Counted from the stretch's first letter, positions 1-10,943 are shown. The stretch: 64,000 nucleotides of DNA from Agapanthus africanus (GCA_030015575.1 JASDDO010000001.1:137845988-137909987), one strand, 5' to 3'. The notes: generated by a model from the sequence alone, not told the origin. Translations and numbers: made by a program.

Positions 1-329
1 AAACAGTAAATCAATACGTTCCTACATCACCGGAACAACGCCCTCATCAATTCTCGTCCCTGACGAGCTCGCTCTGACCGCATCTCTAGCCACAGCTCTC
101 TCTACTCTTGTAGCCATAGTGACAAGAACCGTAATCAAATATTGATGATGATAGATCAAAGGAACGAATAGAAATAAGGGGCTCAAAATAAAGCACATCC
201 TAAGGTTACTTAAACGGAGCGGTGTATCGTAAATATGCAGCGGAACATACCCACGATATGCCATTCTACTTGAGTTACCTACTCCATCAACCAAGGTCAA
301 CCTACGTAACGAAAATTCGGGTCTAATAC
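1..329 (-). other. Internal region of LARD-B1, left of Copia-1
   Basis: This stretch aligns by eye with about 50290-50620 inside LARD-B2, which places it in the 5' internal region of a second copy of that element (LARD-B1). Both read in minus orientation from a primer site next to an LTR beginning TGTCATGA on the plus strand. Copia-1 was inserted at 329/330 and the rest of the internal region resumes at 10123. The rest of LARD-B1 lies beyond the left edge. No pol is visible. Confidence 0.7.
22..117 (-). CDS. 31-residue ORF at the start of the LARD-B1 internal region
   Basis: The ORF starts MATRVERAVARD and ends VVPVM before TAG. It is arginine-rich like a gag N-terminus, but I do not recognise a family. 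LARD-B2 has the same reading frame near 50310-50410 (start MSM, end DVPVI), with an early internal stop but a TAG at exactly the same end position. Shared wording and shared stop suggest a short leader peptide or a gag stub fixed before the two copies dispersed. A longer upstream ATG (up to position 300) is open but not supported by the comparison. Confidence 0.25.
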   Translation of the reverse strand: MATRVERAVARDAVRASSSGTRIDEGVVPVM

Positions 330-2409
330 TGTTAGGTCCACGTTACCCACCCCGGTTCTTTCGGAGAGGCGGAATAGGTAAAAATCAAAATTTTCTCACA
401 AGGTAACATGGACCATCCATGAAGGATCTTTGCTAAACAAAAACTAACAAACTAACTACAAGTTTAGCTACTCGGTTAGAATGTTATACCTAGGTCTTGA
501 ACTCCTTCTTTTCTTGTTGTGGTTCTCCTCCTTTCTTGCTCCTTGGAGTGGTGCAGACGGCTCCTCCTCGTCGTCTTCTCTTTGCCGAAGAAAGATCCAC
601 CCGAAGGCCTCTACCTTGAGCTCATACCTCAACCAAGAGGTAACTAAAGTACTTGGCTTGCTAAACCTAGAACCCAAGAAAGAGTAGAGAGAAGTTTTGG
701 TGGTTTTATCTCACAAGCTCATGGTTCTCAACACATGAGAGATGAGAGCTTTCAGAGGAAGAGGAAGAGCTCAAAAACATGAGAGAGAAAGAGCAAGAGA
801 GAATGAGGATGTTTTAGCAACCATACTCTCATATTAGTGAATTATGAAATAATAATAATAAGTAAAGAAATTGTGATGGTTCATTTGGAATGACTATTAT
901 CATTTCACATTAAATGAATTTTGCAAGAATCAAGAAGTATCTTTCATGTGAAATGATGATGGTCAAATTGTCAACATAAGTCAACCGGTCAACCAAAGTC
1001 ACAAAGTCAACATAAGTCAAATGGTCAACCTAACCATGGCACAATTATCTTTAATTAATATCATTAATCATATTTCTCATTTTCATTAGGGTTTGGAAAA
1101 AGTCAATGGTCAACAACCTTAATGAGAATCCTCTGCCTCTGTCAACTGTGCATACACACCCGCATCCGTGTTCCGAGGAACACGAATACAATGAGACAAA
1201 ACCAATCCCAAAACAAATACTAGGATCTGGCTTAAACCAAAGCCCGCTAGTAATAACTGCCCGGACACCAAACGTGCACAAGTGCGCGGATGTGAACGAA
1301 TCCCGTTGCAAAACCATGCGACCTCTACTCTGTTTTGCCCAAAGGCGAATAGCCCTCTGTGTGGGACTCTAAAGACTCGACACTACGCTGGCAGTGGGTT
1401 TAACCACAGGCTGCAAGCGGTACTATCTGTACATAACGGTCCCCAGGTAGATGCCGATAAGAAGACTGATGAGGTGAACCCATCCGAACTCCTACTGAGC
1501 CTGAATGTAACAATCTCCATACAGTCCGGTCTGTTCGTCTGAGAGTATCGCATGGCGGGCCTAGGGGGCGGTAAACGTCAGTCCCCTAATAGCGGTACAA
1601 GTCGTGTCGGAGTGTAGCCCAGAACACCATGAGAAACTACTGGAAACACTACCAGTAATTCTCGCTTGCCCTGTCAAGGGACGACTATGTGTAATGGCTC
1701 TCCTAGACACAGCGCGATATCAACTCCTAATACCGGGTGAGACAAATCCTGTCTAACCGTCACTGCCTCCAAGTGCTTCGGGACTGCACCCAACTACTAC
1801 ATGTTTGCGCGACTCAATAGAGCCGTGGTAGGGTAGTAATCTAAGAACAGTGGGAACACACTCGAGGCGAAGTGACAGTGTCAAGTCAGCGGACTAAGCT
1901 GTACTCATGTCACCTGGGAACTGTTAACTGACGATAGGTATAATACCAACCAACAGTTCCCGACGAGTCCTGTCCAATGTACCCATAACTTAACGAGCAC
2001 CTGCATACTATCTCCAGTACGACGTACTGATGGCTGTGGGACAGACCATCTCCCTTGCTGGGACGAGAAGCGTATGCACCAGTCTACTCTGGAGTATCAA
2101 TACCCTGTCTCGATAATCCTATGACTATGGACCAAAATAAGGATGTGCTTATAGACTACCCAGCCCCCACTAGTGTGATCGCCATCACAACGCCGGTAGT
2201 CAAGAAAAGATTCTAAGGGCTCCATCAATATGTTTTTAGCGATATGTTAAAAGAAACATATACACATATTAAGATAGATACAAACCAAGTAGCATACTAC
2301 TATATCGAGCAAGACTGTTGTAAACCCGTGTATATATCCCAAGCTTCCAAAATGTATTATACAAACTAGTACTATACAATAATGGCCTCTAGGGCATACA
2401 TATCCAACA
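330..2409 (-). repeat. Copia-1 3' LTR
   Basis: It begins TGTTAGGTCC and ends ATATCCAACA on the plus strand, the TG..CA ends of an LTR. It pairs with 8043-10122 at identical length. Read in the element's sense it opens TGTTGGATATG and soon has CCCTAGAGGCC, the hallmark start of Angela/BARE-type copia LTRs. Short ORFs inside it (for example 481-687 and 1106-1372) recur only as LTR sequence and are not genes. Confidence 0.95.
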
Positions 2410-2421
2410 ATCTCCCACTTG
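2410..2421 (-). other. Copia-1 polypurine tract
   Basis: In the element's sense this reads AAGTGGGAGAT directly before the 3' LTR start. It is the usual purine-rich primer for plus-strand DNA synthesis. The same tract sits beside the 3' LTR of Copia-F (23912-23922) and in damaged form beside that of Copia-C (55309 on). Confidence 0.9.
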
Positions 2422-2594
2422 CACTAAAGGCCAGTAATTGGTGTACCGCATACCCAACGTTTGCACTAAGGCCAGCTGCTGGCGTACCGCATACCCAATA
2501 GCTTAAAAAGTCGCTCGAACTATGTTTGAGGGAGGGCCTTTGTGAATGGATCCTCCGTGTTGTCTATTGTGTCCACTCTCCGTACCTCGATCTC

Positions 2595-3710
2595 CTAGCG
2601 ATCAATGATCTTCCTGATCAGGTGATGCCGCCTTAAGATGTGTCTGGACTTCTGATGGGACCTTGGTTCCTTCGCTAAAGCTATAGCCCCATTGTTATCG
2701 CAATACAATAGTATTGGGTCAACAATAGACGGAACCACCTGAAGTTCACTAATGAACTTCTTCATCCAGACTGCCTCTTTTGCGGCATCGCTTGCAGCAA
2801 TGTATTCAACCTCCATCGTCGAGTCTGCGACGGTATCCTGTTTGGAACTCCTCCAATACACCGCCCCTCCGTTGAGAGTAAACACAAAACCCGAGACAGA
2901 CTTGTTGTCATCTTTGTCACTCTGGAAGCTTGAATCGGTAAAGGACTCGACCCTGAGATCTCTATTACCGTAAACCAGGAACATCTCCTTAGTCCTTCTC
3001 AGGTACTTGAGAATGTTCTTCACTACCGTCCAGTGGTCCTCACCTGCGTCTAATTGATACCAGCTCACCACGCTCAGCGCGTAAGCTACATCTGGTCTTG
3101 TACATAGCATCGCATACATTATAGATCCTACCGCCGAAGCGTAGGGTATAGTGCTCATGCAAACCCTCTCCTCGTCAGTCTTAGGAGACATCTTCATGGA
3201 GAGGGTGATTCTGTACAATGCGGGTATATTACCGCGCTTGGAATCTTCAATACTAAATCTCTTTAGTACGGTCTCTATGTACCTGGACTGCGAAAGTCCC
3301 AGTAATCTCTTGGATCTATCGCTGTAGATCTTGATCCCCAGAATGTACGAGGCATCACCCAGGTCCTTCATGGAGAACCGTTGTGACAAGAATAGTTTGA
3401 CCAATTGTAGCATAGGAATGTCATTTCCTATCAAAAGGATATCGTCCACGTACAAGACTAGGAACACGACAGTTTGTCCTACAATCTTCTTATAGACATA
3501 AGGTTCATCTTCGTTCTTGATGAAATCAAATTCCTTGATTGCCTCATCAAAATAGATGTTCCAGCTCCGCGATGCCTGCTTTAATCCATAAATGGATTTA
3601 AGCAACTTGCACACCTTCCCGCTGCTCCTACTGTCTACGAAACCTTCTGGCTGATCCATATAAATGCACTCTCCCAAACAGCCGTTTAGAAAAGCCGTTT
3701 TTACATCCAT
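2595..3710 (-). pseudogene. Copia-1 pol, second part: reverse transcriptase and RNase H
   Basis: This continues in the same frame after the nonsense codon at 3723-3725. Visible motifs are MDVKTAFLNG at the start, the RT catalytic YVDD at 3441-3452, KDLGDASYILG, and an RNase H region with DSSFQSDKD, SGFVFT, EYIA and KSRHI. The frame is stopped by TAG at 2595-2597, where Copia-C instead reads on through REIEVRRVDTKDN. In Copia-1 the missing tail remains recognisable to about 2465 with one more stop. The ATG at 3710 is only the first methionine after the stop, not a real start. Confidence 0.93.
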
Positions 3711-3722
3711 CTGCCAGATTTC

Positions 3723-5714
3723 TTAGTCATGGAAGGCAGCAATGGCAAGTAGGATCCTAATGGATTTGAGCATAGCCACTGGAGAAAAAGTTTCGTCATA
3801 GTCCACACCAGGTCTTTGACGAAAACCTTTTGTAACGAGTCTAGCCTTATAGGTTTCCACCTGCCCATCTACACCAAGTTTCCTTTTGTAGATCCATTTG
3901 CATCCAACGGGTTTTACCCCAGGTGGAGCAATATCCAAGGTCCACACTTTATTGGTGTACATGGACTCCATTTTGGATTGCAGAACATCCAGCCACTTAT
4001 CAGAGTCCCTACTGATAATGGCCTGCCTGAAACTGGCAGGGTCATCTTCTTCCAAGATGCAATCCTCTCGATCCCCGTCTATGAGAAAAGCGTAGTATCT
4101 CTCGGGCGGATGAGAAATCCTACCAGATCTGTGGAGTGGCTGAGGTTCGTCTGGGGTTATTGAATTCTGAGGTTCTATCAAATCTTCAGTTTCAGTTTGT
4201 GGTCGCTGAATTTCTTCCAATTCTACCGTGCTCCCACTAATTTCTTTTGCAAGAAACTCCGTTTCTAAGAAAACGACATGCTGAACAACAAACACCTTCT
4301 GTTCCTCGGTGTGGTAGAACAGATATCCATAACCATTCTTTGGATATCCCATAAACTTACATAAAACTGACCGTGCCTCTAGCTTATCTGGTTTATGCTT
4401 TTTAACATAAGCCGGAAAACCCCATATCTTAAATCTTTTAAGATATAGCCTTTTTCCATTCCATATCTTGAATGGAGTCTTAGGCACTGATTTAGACGGA
4501 ATATCATTCAATAGATATGCTGCTGTTAAAAGCGCATGTACCCAAAATGAAAGAGGCAACTCGGCATTACTCATCATGGAGCGAACCATATCCAATAGGG
4601 TACGATTCCTCCGCTCCGATACACCGTTGTGCTGTGGTGTATAAGGAGGAGTAAGCTGAGAGAGAATTCCATTCTCTTTTAAGTAATCTAAGAATTTCAT
4701 GCTTAAGTACTCCCCTCCCCTATCCGATCGGAGGATCTTGATACTTTTGCCAGTATGGTTCTCTACTTCGTTTCTGAATTCCTTGAATTTCTCAAAAGTT
4801 TCAGATTTGTATTTCATCAGATACACATATCCGAACCTAGAGAGATCGTCAGTGAATGTGATGAAGTACGAGAACCCACCCCTTGCATGTATAGACATCA
4901 GACCACATACATCACTGTGTATGAGTCCCAAGAGCTCTGTTGCTCTTTTTCTATGTCCGGTGAACGGAGATTTGGTCATATTTCCTTTGAGACAAGACTG
5001 ACAAATTTCGTAAGATGAAAACTCGAACGTATTCAAGAGTCCATCTTTATGCAACTTACTAGGCCTTTTCTCTCCGATATGACCATGTCTACAATGCCAA
5101 AAGTAGGATTCATTCGTATCTGAACTCTTCTTCTTGAGTGTATTTTGTACATTGAGAACTGTATTCTGATTTAGAATATAGATACCATTACACAGTGTAC
5201 CTTCTGCAACCAGTACCTTATGAAGGTAAATGTTCATGATATTTCTATCAAGAACAAAATTATATCCATCTTTATTAAGTAAAGATACTGATATTAAGTT
5301 GCAAACCATGGAAGGTATATAGTAGCAATCGTTCAAAATCATAGTATTGCCATTTGGCAACACTAGGTGATATTCACCGACGGCTGCAGCATTAACTTGT
5401 GCTCTGTTCGCTACCCTGAGCGACATATCACCAGGTACAACTTTCCTACTTTTGCTCAGTCCCTGCAATAGATTACAGATATGAGATCCTGATCCGGTAT
5501 CAAGTACCCAGGAGGTAGGGCTGACCGTAAAGCAGTTCTCAATTACAAGAACACCTGAAGTAGATGCAAAACTATATTTCTTCTTCAACTGGGTATCCTT
5601 GGAATCCATACAATCCTCTTTCCCTTTCTCATACTTGTGACTGTTGTCATAAATTAGAGCCGAACCGACGTTCCCCAGCCCCGAATAAGAATTCGGATCG
5701 GTCAAGCGACACAT
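3723..5714 (-). pseudogene. Copia-1 pol, first part: protease, integrase and start of RT
   Basis: The 663-residue open stretch holds the aspartic protease motif DTGSGS (5484-5501), a pre-integrase HHCC zinc region (WHCRHGH .. CQSC), and a DDE integrase core (HSDVCG, RSDRGGEY, HNGVSERRNRT). An integrase tail and the start of RT (CKWIYKRKLG, ETFSPVAMLKSIR) follow. It ends at TAA 3723-3725, where Copia-F has a tyrosine codon (FHDYDIRQMD), so this is a point nonsense mutation in RT. The N-terminus lacks gag and the zinc knuckle normal for copia. The ATG at 5714 and the residues after it (LTDPNSYSGLGNVGSAL) match the starts in Copia-D, E and F, which supports it as the true start. Confidence 0.93.
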
Positions 5715-5743
5715 TTTATTATCTTGATTAGGGTGTGAAATGG

Positions 5744-5798
5744 TTGCTACCTGGAGAGAGAGAAAAGAAACACTCAGCGTGCGCTTTTACAAAATTAG
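5744..5798 (-). promoter_or_regulatory. 3' splice-site-like block before Copia-1 pol
   Basis: In the element's sense this has CTAAT (5794-5798), then about 45 nt, a run of pyrimidines, and GTAG with its AG at 5747-5748. The pol ATG follows about 30 nt later. The same order occurs in Copia-D (35409-35463), Copia-E (62100-62152, with CTGAT) and Copia-F (28962-29015). This is a plausible branch point, pyrimidine tract and acceptor. Splicing itself is inferred, and I found no convincing donor. Confidence 0.5.
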
Positions 5799-6589
5799 AT
5801 TGGTTTATTAATTTAGCTAACCAGGATGGCTCCCACTGTTTCCTCAAATTCTTCTTCAAACCTTTAAAAGAAGAATTAGTCAGGATTAATCGCACGTCAC
5901 AATACTTGCTTAACCTTTCAGCCAGGCTGGTGTTGGTACTTCAAGGGAGATTTTCCAACGCTTTCGCGAAATTCCTTAATTATATAAGCTCTTTTTCCTG
6001 GAGGCGTAGCCCCGCTAATACCGTTCTAGACACCTACTTGGTTTATAGCATTGATTGTTAAGTGAAATAATCTCCCGAGAGTAATCCAACTCATCAATGG
6101 GATCAGGATCCAACTATCATTGTGTGATGACCTAGATGGAATCCACTCTAGTCACCACACTCCAGAAGGTATGCTAAATCTGCAAGTTTTAGTTTCTTTA
6201 GAAACTCCTGATGTGGATTTTTGCCCCCAAACGGTTTATGACCTTGACTAGGTCAACAAACCATAAATCGCTAGTCAAGTTCTACCCGTCATTATCTTGA
6301 TTGCATTAAACCCACCCGTACGTGCCCTTGACTAGGTCAACAAGGCCGCACGACTGTCCTAACCAATCACATTTGCAATGCACAGAAAAATATCACTTAG
6401 CTACCGTTCACTACGCCTTGACTAGGTCAACAAACGCAGCACGAATACTAAATAATACCAATCCAAAATGACGGAAGGCTACGGCTGGGTTTTTGGCGAA
6501 AAAACCCGTTAACGTAATGAACTTGATATTATTGAAGGAACCTGATTGCCCCTTTTTTTTAAAAATATAGTGGCGAAAACTTTTGCTAA

Positions 6590-6800
6590 AGAGGTCACTC
6601 CCTGTGAAGGGATCTCGGCTCTTTCCTCGTCGAATGAGGTGCAGGATATTCCAAACTGAATACCTCGATGCAAAGCAAGAATAATCGACTATAGTGAAGT
6701 TATTACCCTAACGCAAAATTTTTTCCAAGGGGTCACTCCCGATGAAGGGATCTCGGCCCTTGCCTCGTCGAATGAGGTGCTGGGCATTCATAACCGAATA
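6590..6800 (-). repeat. Duplicated leader module
   Basis: Two copies, about 137 bp apart, share a hairpin CCTCGT-CGA-ATGAGG (6625-6639 and 6762-6776) next to GGGATCTCGG and a GGTCACTCCC block. The same pair occurs in Copia-D (34483 and 34629) and Copia-E (about 61167 and 61311), so the duplication is older than the separate insertions. Copia-F appears to have lost it. Confidence 0.75.
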
Positions 6801-8028
6801 CCTCTATGCAAAACAAAAGAGAATGTTCTTACAATAACAGCTTTTTGAAAATTGTTCCAACAACGTCTTTTAGGTTTTTTTTTCTTTGCATTAATATGTC
6901 CCATCAGTTAATCCTACCATAAAAGAAAACAACGAAAATATGACATACGCTTATGCCATCCGCATTCGCCACGGGGCCCCGTCATCACCTGTTAGGTTAC
7001 TTAACTAACGACAGAGCGGGGGCTGGACTAGCGCGGATGCAAAACATAAGCAACGCCTACTAGATATCATATATAGATATATACATTCGTCAGATGCAAT
7101 GATAGCCATTCCAGATCACAGATGAACACATTGGATATGCTAAGAATCCGCGTTTCGTTCGAGCCTACAATGAAAGACGGATTACACGGCCGCGATGAAT
7201 AGCCACACCCCACCCTAGACCCCTACGGATGCGGCAAACTACCCGCCAAGTACCCGAAGTGAAGCAACATCCCTCAACAACGTGAGTAGGCCACTCGGCA
7301 CTTCAAAGTACCCAGTAGTTTGTGCACCCCACCTTAGGTCTATCCTAGGAGCAAAAACAGTAAAAGAAATATATACAATGGCGGCTACAACCTCATCCCG
7401 GATGTGCGGCCATAAAAATAATATTATATCAATTTACATATTACATCAAATGAAAGATAAAGAAACTCTCATCTCACAAAACCCCGACTATTCATCCGCG
7501 ACAATCCAACAAGTTCATATATACAATCCAACAACATTACAGATCACAGATATGCACAACCCCCACTAATCGACGTATAGCGATTAGTCGACGTTCAGTG
7601 CATATATCACATTACAGATATAACCATTTAGCAAAAGTTTGTAGAACTTCGATTAAAATACCAATTTGTAAGTACCCCAAACACAACATTGTTCTCGAGA
7701 AAATCTGGGCAAAAAACAAAACATCTTAAAAAACCCAAAACATCATTCTGAACAATCTGCAAGAAATCCGAGTCATGGCCGAGTCAACTCGGCCGCGGAA
7801 CCGTGGAGAAACTGGTTTCGCCGCGCTTCCGCGGCGCTTTGACCGAGTCGTGGGCTCGTTTTTCTTGCTTGTTCCTAAAAAACCCTGCACCGATTTTTAA
7901 GGTATGTGGAAATATTTTTAGGGCTGTTTTAAAAATCGGCAGAAAGTACGTGATTTCGGTGCGTTTTGCGATTTTTTTCCGGATCGAAGTTCTAAACACT
8001 TTGCTAACAGTTAGTTGTTATTTAGCTA

Positions 8029-8041
8029 GGCTCTGATACCA
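8029..8041 (-). other. Copia-1 primer-binding site
   Basis: The sense sequence is TGGTATCAGAGCC, complementary to the 3' end of plant initiator tRNA-Met as usual in copia. It is separated from the 5' LTR by a single base. Confidence 0.95.
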
Positions 8042-8042
8042 C

Positions 8043-10122
8043 TGTTAGGTCCACGTTACCCACCCCGGTTCTTTCGGGGAGGCGGAATAGGTAAAAATCA
8101 AAAATTTCTCACAAGGTAACATGGACCATCCATGAAGGATCTTTGCTAAACAAAAACTAACAAACTAACTACAAGTTTAGCTACTCGGTTAGAATGTTAT
8201 ACCTAGGTCTTGAACTCCTTCTCTTCTTGTTGTGGTTCTCCTCCTTGCTTTCTCCTTGGAGTGGTGCCGACGGCTCCTCCTCGTCGTCTTCTCTTTGCCG
8301 AATAAAGATCCACACGAAGGCCTCTACCTTAAGCTCCTACCTCAACCAAGTGGTAACTAAAGTGCTTGGCTTGCTAAACCTAGAACCCTAGAAAGAGTAG
8401 AGAGAAGTTTTGGTGGTTTTATCTCACAAGCTCATGGTTCTCAACACATGAGAGATGAGAGCTTTGAGAAGAAGAGGGACAGCTCAAAAACATGAGAGAG
8501 AAAGAGCAAGAGAGAATGAGGATGTTTTAGCAACCATACTCTCATATTAGTGAATTATGAAATAATAATAATAATTAAAGAAATTATGATGGTTCATTTG
8601 GAATGACCATTATCATTACACATTAAATGAATTTTGCAAGAATCAAGAAGTATCTTTCATGTGAAATGATGATGGTCAAATTGTCAACATAAGTCAACCG
8701 GTCAACCAAAGTCAAAAAGTAAACATAAGTCAAATGGTCAACCTAACCATGGCACAATTATCTTTAATTAATATCATTAATTATATTTCTCATTTTCATT
8801 AGGGTTTGGAAAAATTCAATGGTCAACAACCCTAATGAGAATCCTCTGCCTCTGTCAACTGTGCATACACACCCGCATCCGTGTTCCGAGGAACACGAAT
8901 ACAATGAGACAAAACCAATCCCAAAACAAATACTAGGATCTGGCTTAAACCAAAGCCCGCTAGTAATAACTACCCGGACACCAAACGTGCACAAGTGCGC
9001 GGATGTGAACGAACCCCGTCGCAAAACCATGCGACCTCTACTCTGTTTTGCCCAAAGGCGAATAGCCCTCTGTGTGGGACTCTAAAGACTCGACACTACG
9101 CTGGCAGTGGGTTTAACCACAGGCCGCAAGCGGTACTAGCTGTACGTAACGGTCCCCAGGTAGATGCCGATAATAAGACTGATGAGGTGAACCCATCCGA
9201 ACTCCTACTGAGCCTGAATGTGACAATCTCCGTACAGTCCGGTCTGTTCGTCTGAGAGTATCGCATGGCGGGCCTAGGGGGCGGTAAACGTCAGTCTCCT
9301 AATAGCGGTACAAGTCGTGTCGGAGTGTAGCCCAGAACACCCTGAGAAACTACTGGAAACACTACCAGTAATTCTCGCTTGCCCTGTCAAGGGACGACTA
9401 TGTGTAATGGCTCTCCTAGACACAGCGCGATATCAACTCCCAATACCGGGAGAGACGAATCCTGTCTAACCGTCACTGCCTCCAAGTGCTTCGGGACTGC
9501 ACCCAACTACTACCTGTTTGCACGCCTCAATAAAGCCGTGGTAGGGTAGTAATCTAAGAACAGTGGGAACACACTCGAAGCGAAGTGACAGTGTCAAGTC
9601 AGCGGACTAAGCTGTACTCATGTCACCTGGGAACTGTTAACTGACGATAGGTATAATACCAACCAACAGTTCCCGATGAGTCCTGTCCAGTGTACTCGTA
9701 ACCTAACGAGCACCTGCATACTATCTCCAGTACGACATACTGATGGCTGTGGGACAGACCATCTCCCTTGCTGGGACGAGAAGCGTATGCACCAGTCTAC
9801 TCTGGAGTATCGATGCCCTGTCTCAATAATCCTATGACTAGGGACCAAAATAAGGATGTGCTTATAGACTACCCAGCCCCCACTAGTGTGATCGCCATCA
9901 CAACGCCGGTAGTCAAGCAAAGATCCTAAGGGCTCCATCAATATGTTTTTAGCGATATGTTAAAAGAAATATATACACATATTAAGATAGATACAAACCA
10001 AGTAGCATACTACTATATCGAGCAAGACTGTTGTACACCCGTGTATATATCCCAAGCTTCCAAAATGTATTATACAAACTAGTACTATACAATAATGGCC
10101 TCTAGGGCATACATATCCAACA
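8043..10122 (-). repeat. Copia-1 5' LTR
   Basis: 2,080 bp, the partner of 330-2409. In sense orientation the LTR starts at 10122 and ends at 8043 beside the primer site. About 3% divergence from its partner is spread along its length without indels. I cannot point to a single convincing TATA box. Confidence 0.95.
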
Positions 10123-10252
10123 AGTACCCCCTTAGTCAAGTCTAAGTTCCGTAAGATCAAATCTAGGTTCCAAAATATATATACGCCCTAGACTCCGCAT
10201 AGTCAAACCTAGACTTAAACCAAGGTTAAACCTAACGCTCTGAAACCAAGTT
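10123..10252 (-). other. LARD-B1 internal segment with decayed primer site
   Basis: It resumes the LARD-B1 internal sequence after Copia-1 and matches about 50610-50734 of LARD-B2. The primer site at 10237-10248 reads GCTCTGAAACCA on the plus strand, one base off the intact GCTCTGATACCA of LARD-B2. Confidence 0.75.
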
Positions 10253-10512
10253 TGTCATGATCTGGAATTGGCACGTGACCGGCACTTGAATCACGTGAAG
10301 TGTATAGGACCCTACCGTAATCCAAGTAAGCCGAAAGCCCAGAAATCTAAACCTTTTTAGGAAAATAATGGAGGTGCGGTTTTGAAATAAAGGTATTATG
10401 AATTCTGTAACAACCCTAAAGTTTCTGTACAATTTTTTTTCAAAAATAAAGAAAGGGATAAATTTTCCCGAGCACAAGTTATAAATTTGTTTTGTTTTTT
10501 TAATAGCAAGAA

Positions 10513-10580
10513 GGAGCTTGTAGCTCATTGGTAAGACCTTGCACTGCTGAACCAAAGCACCAGAGTTCAAATTTCATTAG
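10513..10580 (+). other. tRNA-like segment with A and B boxes
   Basis: TAGCTCATTGGTAAGA (10521-10536) fits an A box and GAGTTCAAATTTC (10563-10575) fits a decayed B box at tRNA-like spacing. The segment lies 115 bp into the solo LTR. It could be a tRNA-derived SINE head, a tRNA pseudogene, or an internal pol III promoter of the LTR. No obvious SINE tail or flanking duplication is visible, and it does not fold into a clean tRNA by eye. Confidence 0.45.
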
Positions 10581-10943
10581 CCACATTAATTTTTAATTTA
10601 AATTTTTAGAAGCCCAAGAGCCTACACGTGCATAACTCGTAAAAACCAAAAGTCACATATAAAACAAACTGGCTCAGGAGATAGACCAAACGACACAAGA
10701 CACGTAACCCCAAGACTCGGCCTGAATTGGCCGGCGACTCAGCCGAATCTGCCGCCGCCGCCGGCCGAGTCAACCCCAAACCCAAGTTGGACTTCATGAC
10801 TTCTATGCCTCTTGATCTCCTTATAACCCATGTCATGTTTATTTTCCCTGTATTATTATAGAGGATTAAAAATCAAATTAAAACTCTTTTTAATGCATAG
10901 TTTTTAATGCATTTTCTATCAAACCCTAACCCTAATCTTTTCT

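Larger units (their letters stand above)
5715..8028 (-). other. Copia-1 long leader in place of gag
   Basis: The 2.3 kb between primer site and pol holds no gag-like ORF and no CX2CX4HX4C zinc knuckle. It lines up in order with the leaders of Copia-D, E and F. From pol toward the primer site one meets three TTGAC-TAG-GTCAA hairpins (6244-6256, 6328-6340, 6418-6430), a duplicated hairpin module (about 6590-6800), a conserved block near 6940-7060 with CGTTAG..CTAACG arms, a stem at 7145-7183, and GC-rich hairpins at 7777-7834. The ORFs at 5735-6061, 7282-7569 and 7784-7999 are not shared by the other copies and look accidental. Confidence 0.8.
330..10122 (-). mobile_element. Copia-1: full-length Angela-like copia retrotransposon without gag
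   Basis: This is a complete 9,793-bp element on the minus strand with two 2,080-bp LTRs, an initiator-Met primer site, a polypurine tract and a broken pol. The flanking 5-mers are AATAC (325-329) and AGTAC (10123-10127), a target duplication with one change. Alignment to the uninterrupted sequence at about 50610-50640 confirms the insertion point in LARD-B1. The two LTRs differ at roughly 60 positions by hand count, with no gaps, about 3%, so the insertion is fairly recent. The internal region has a 2.3-kb non-coding leader where gag should be, then protease, integrase, RT and RNase H. Confidence 0.95.

Noticed and set aside
10920-10937. CCCTAACCCTAA as telomere-like repeat
   Set aside because: Only about two units; it lies just upstream of an LTR TATA box and is chance sequence.
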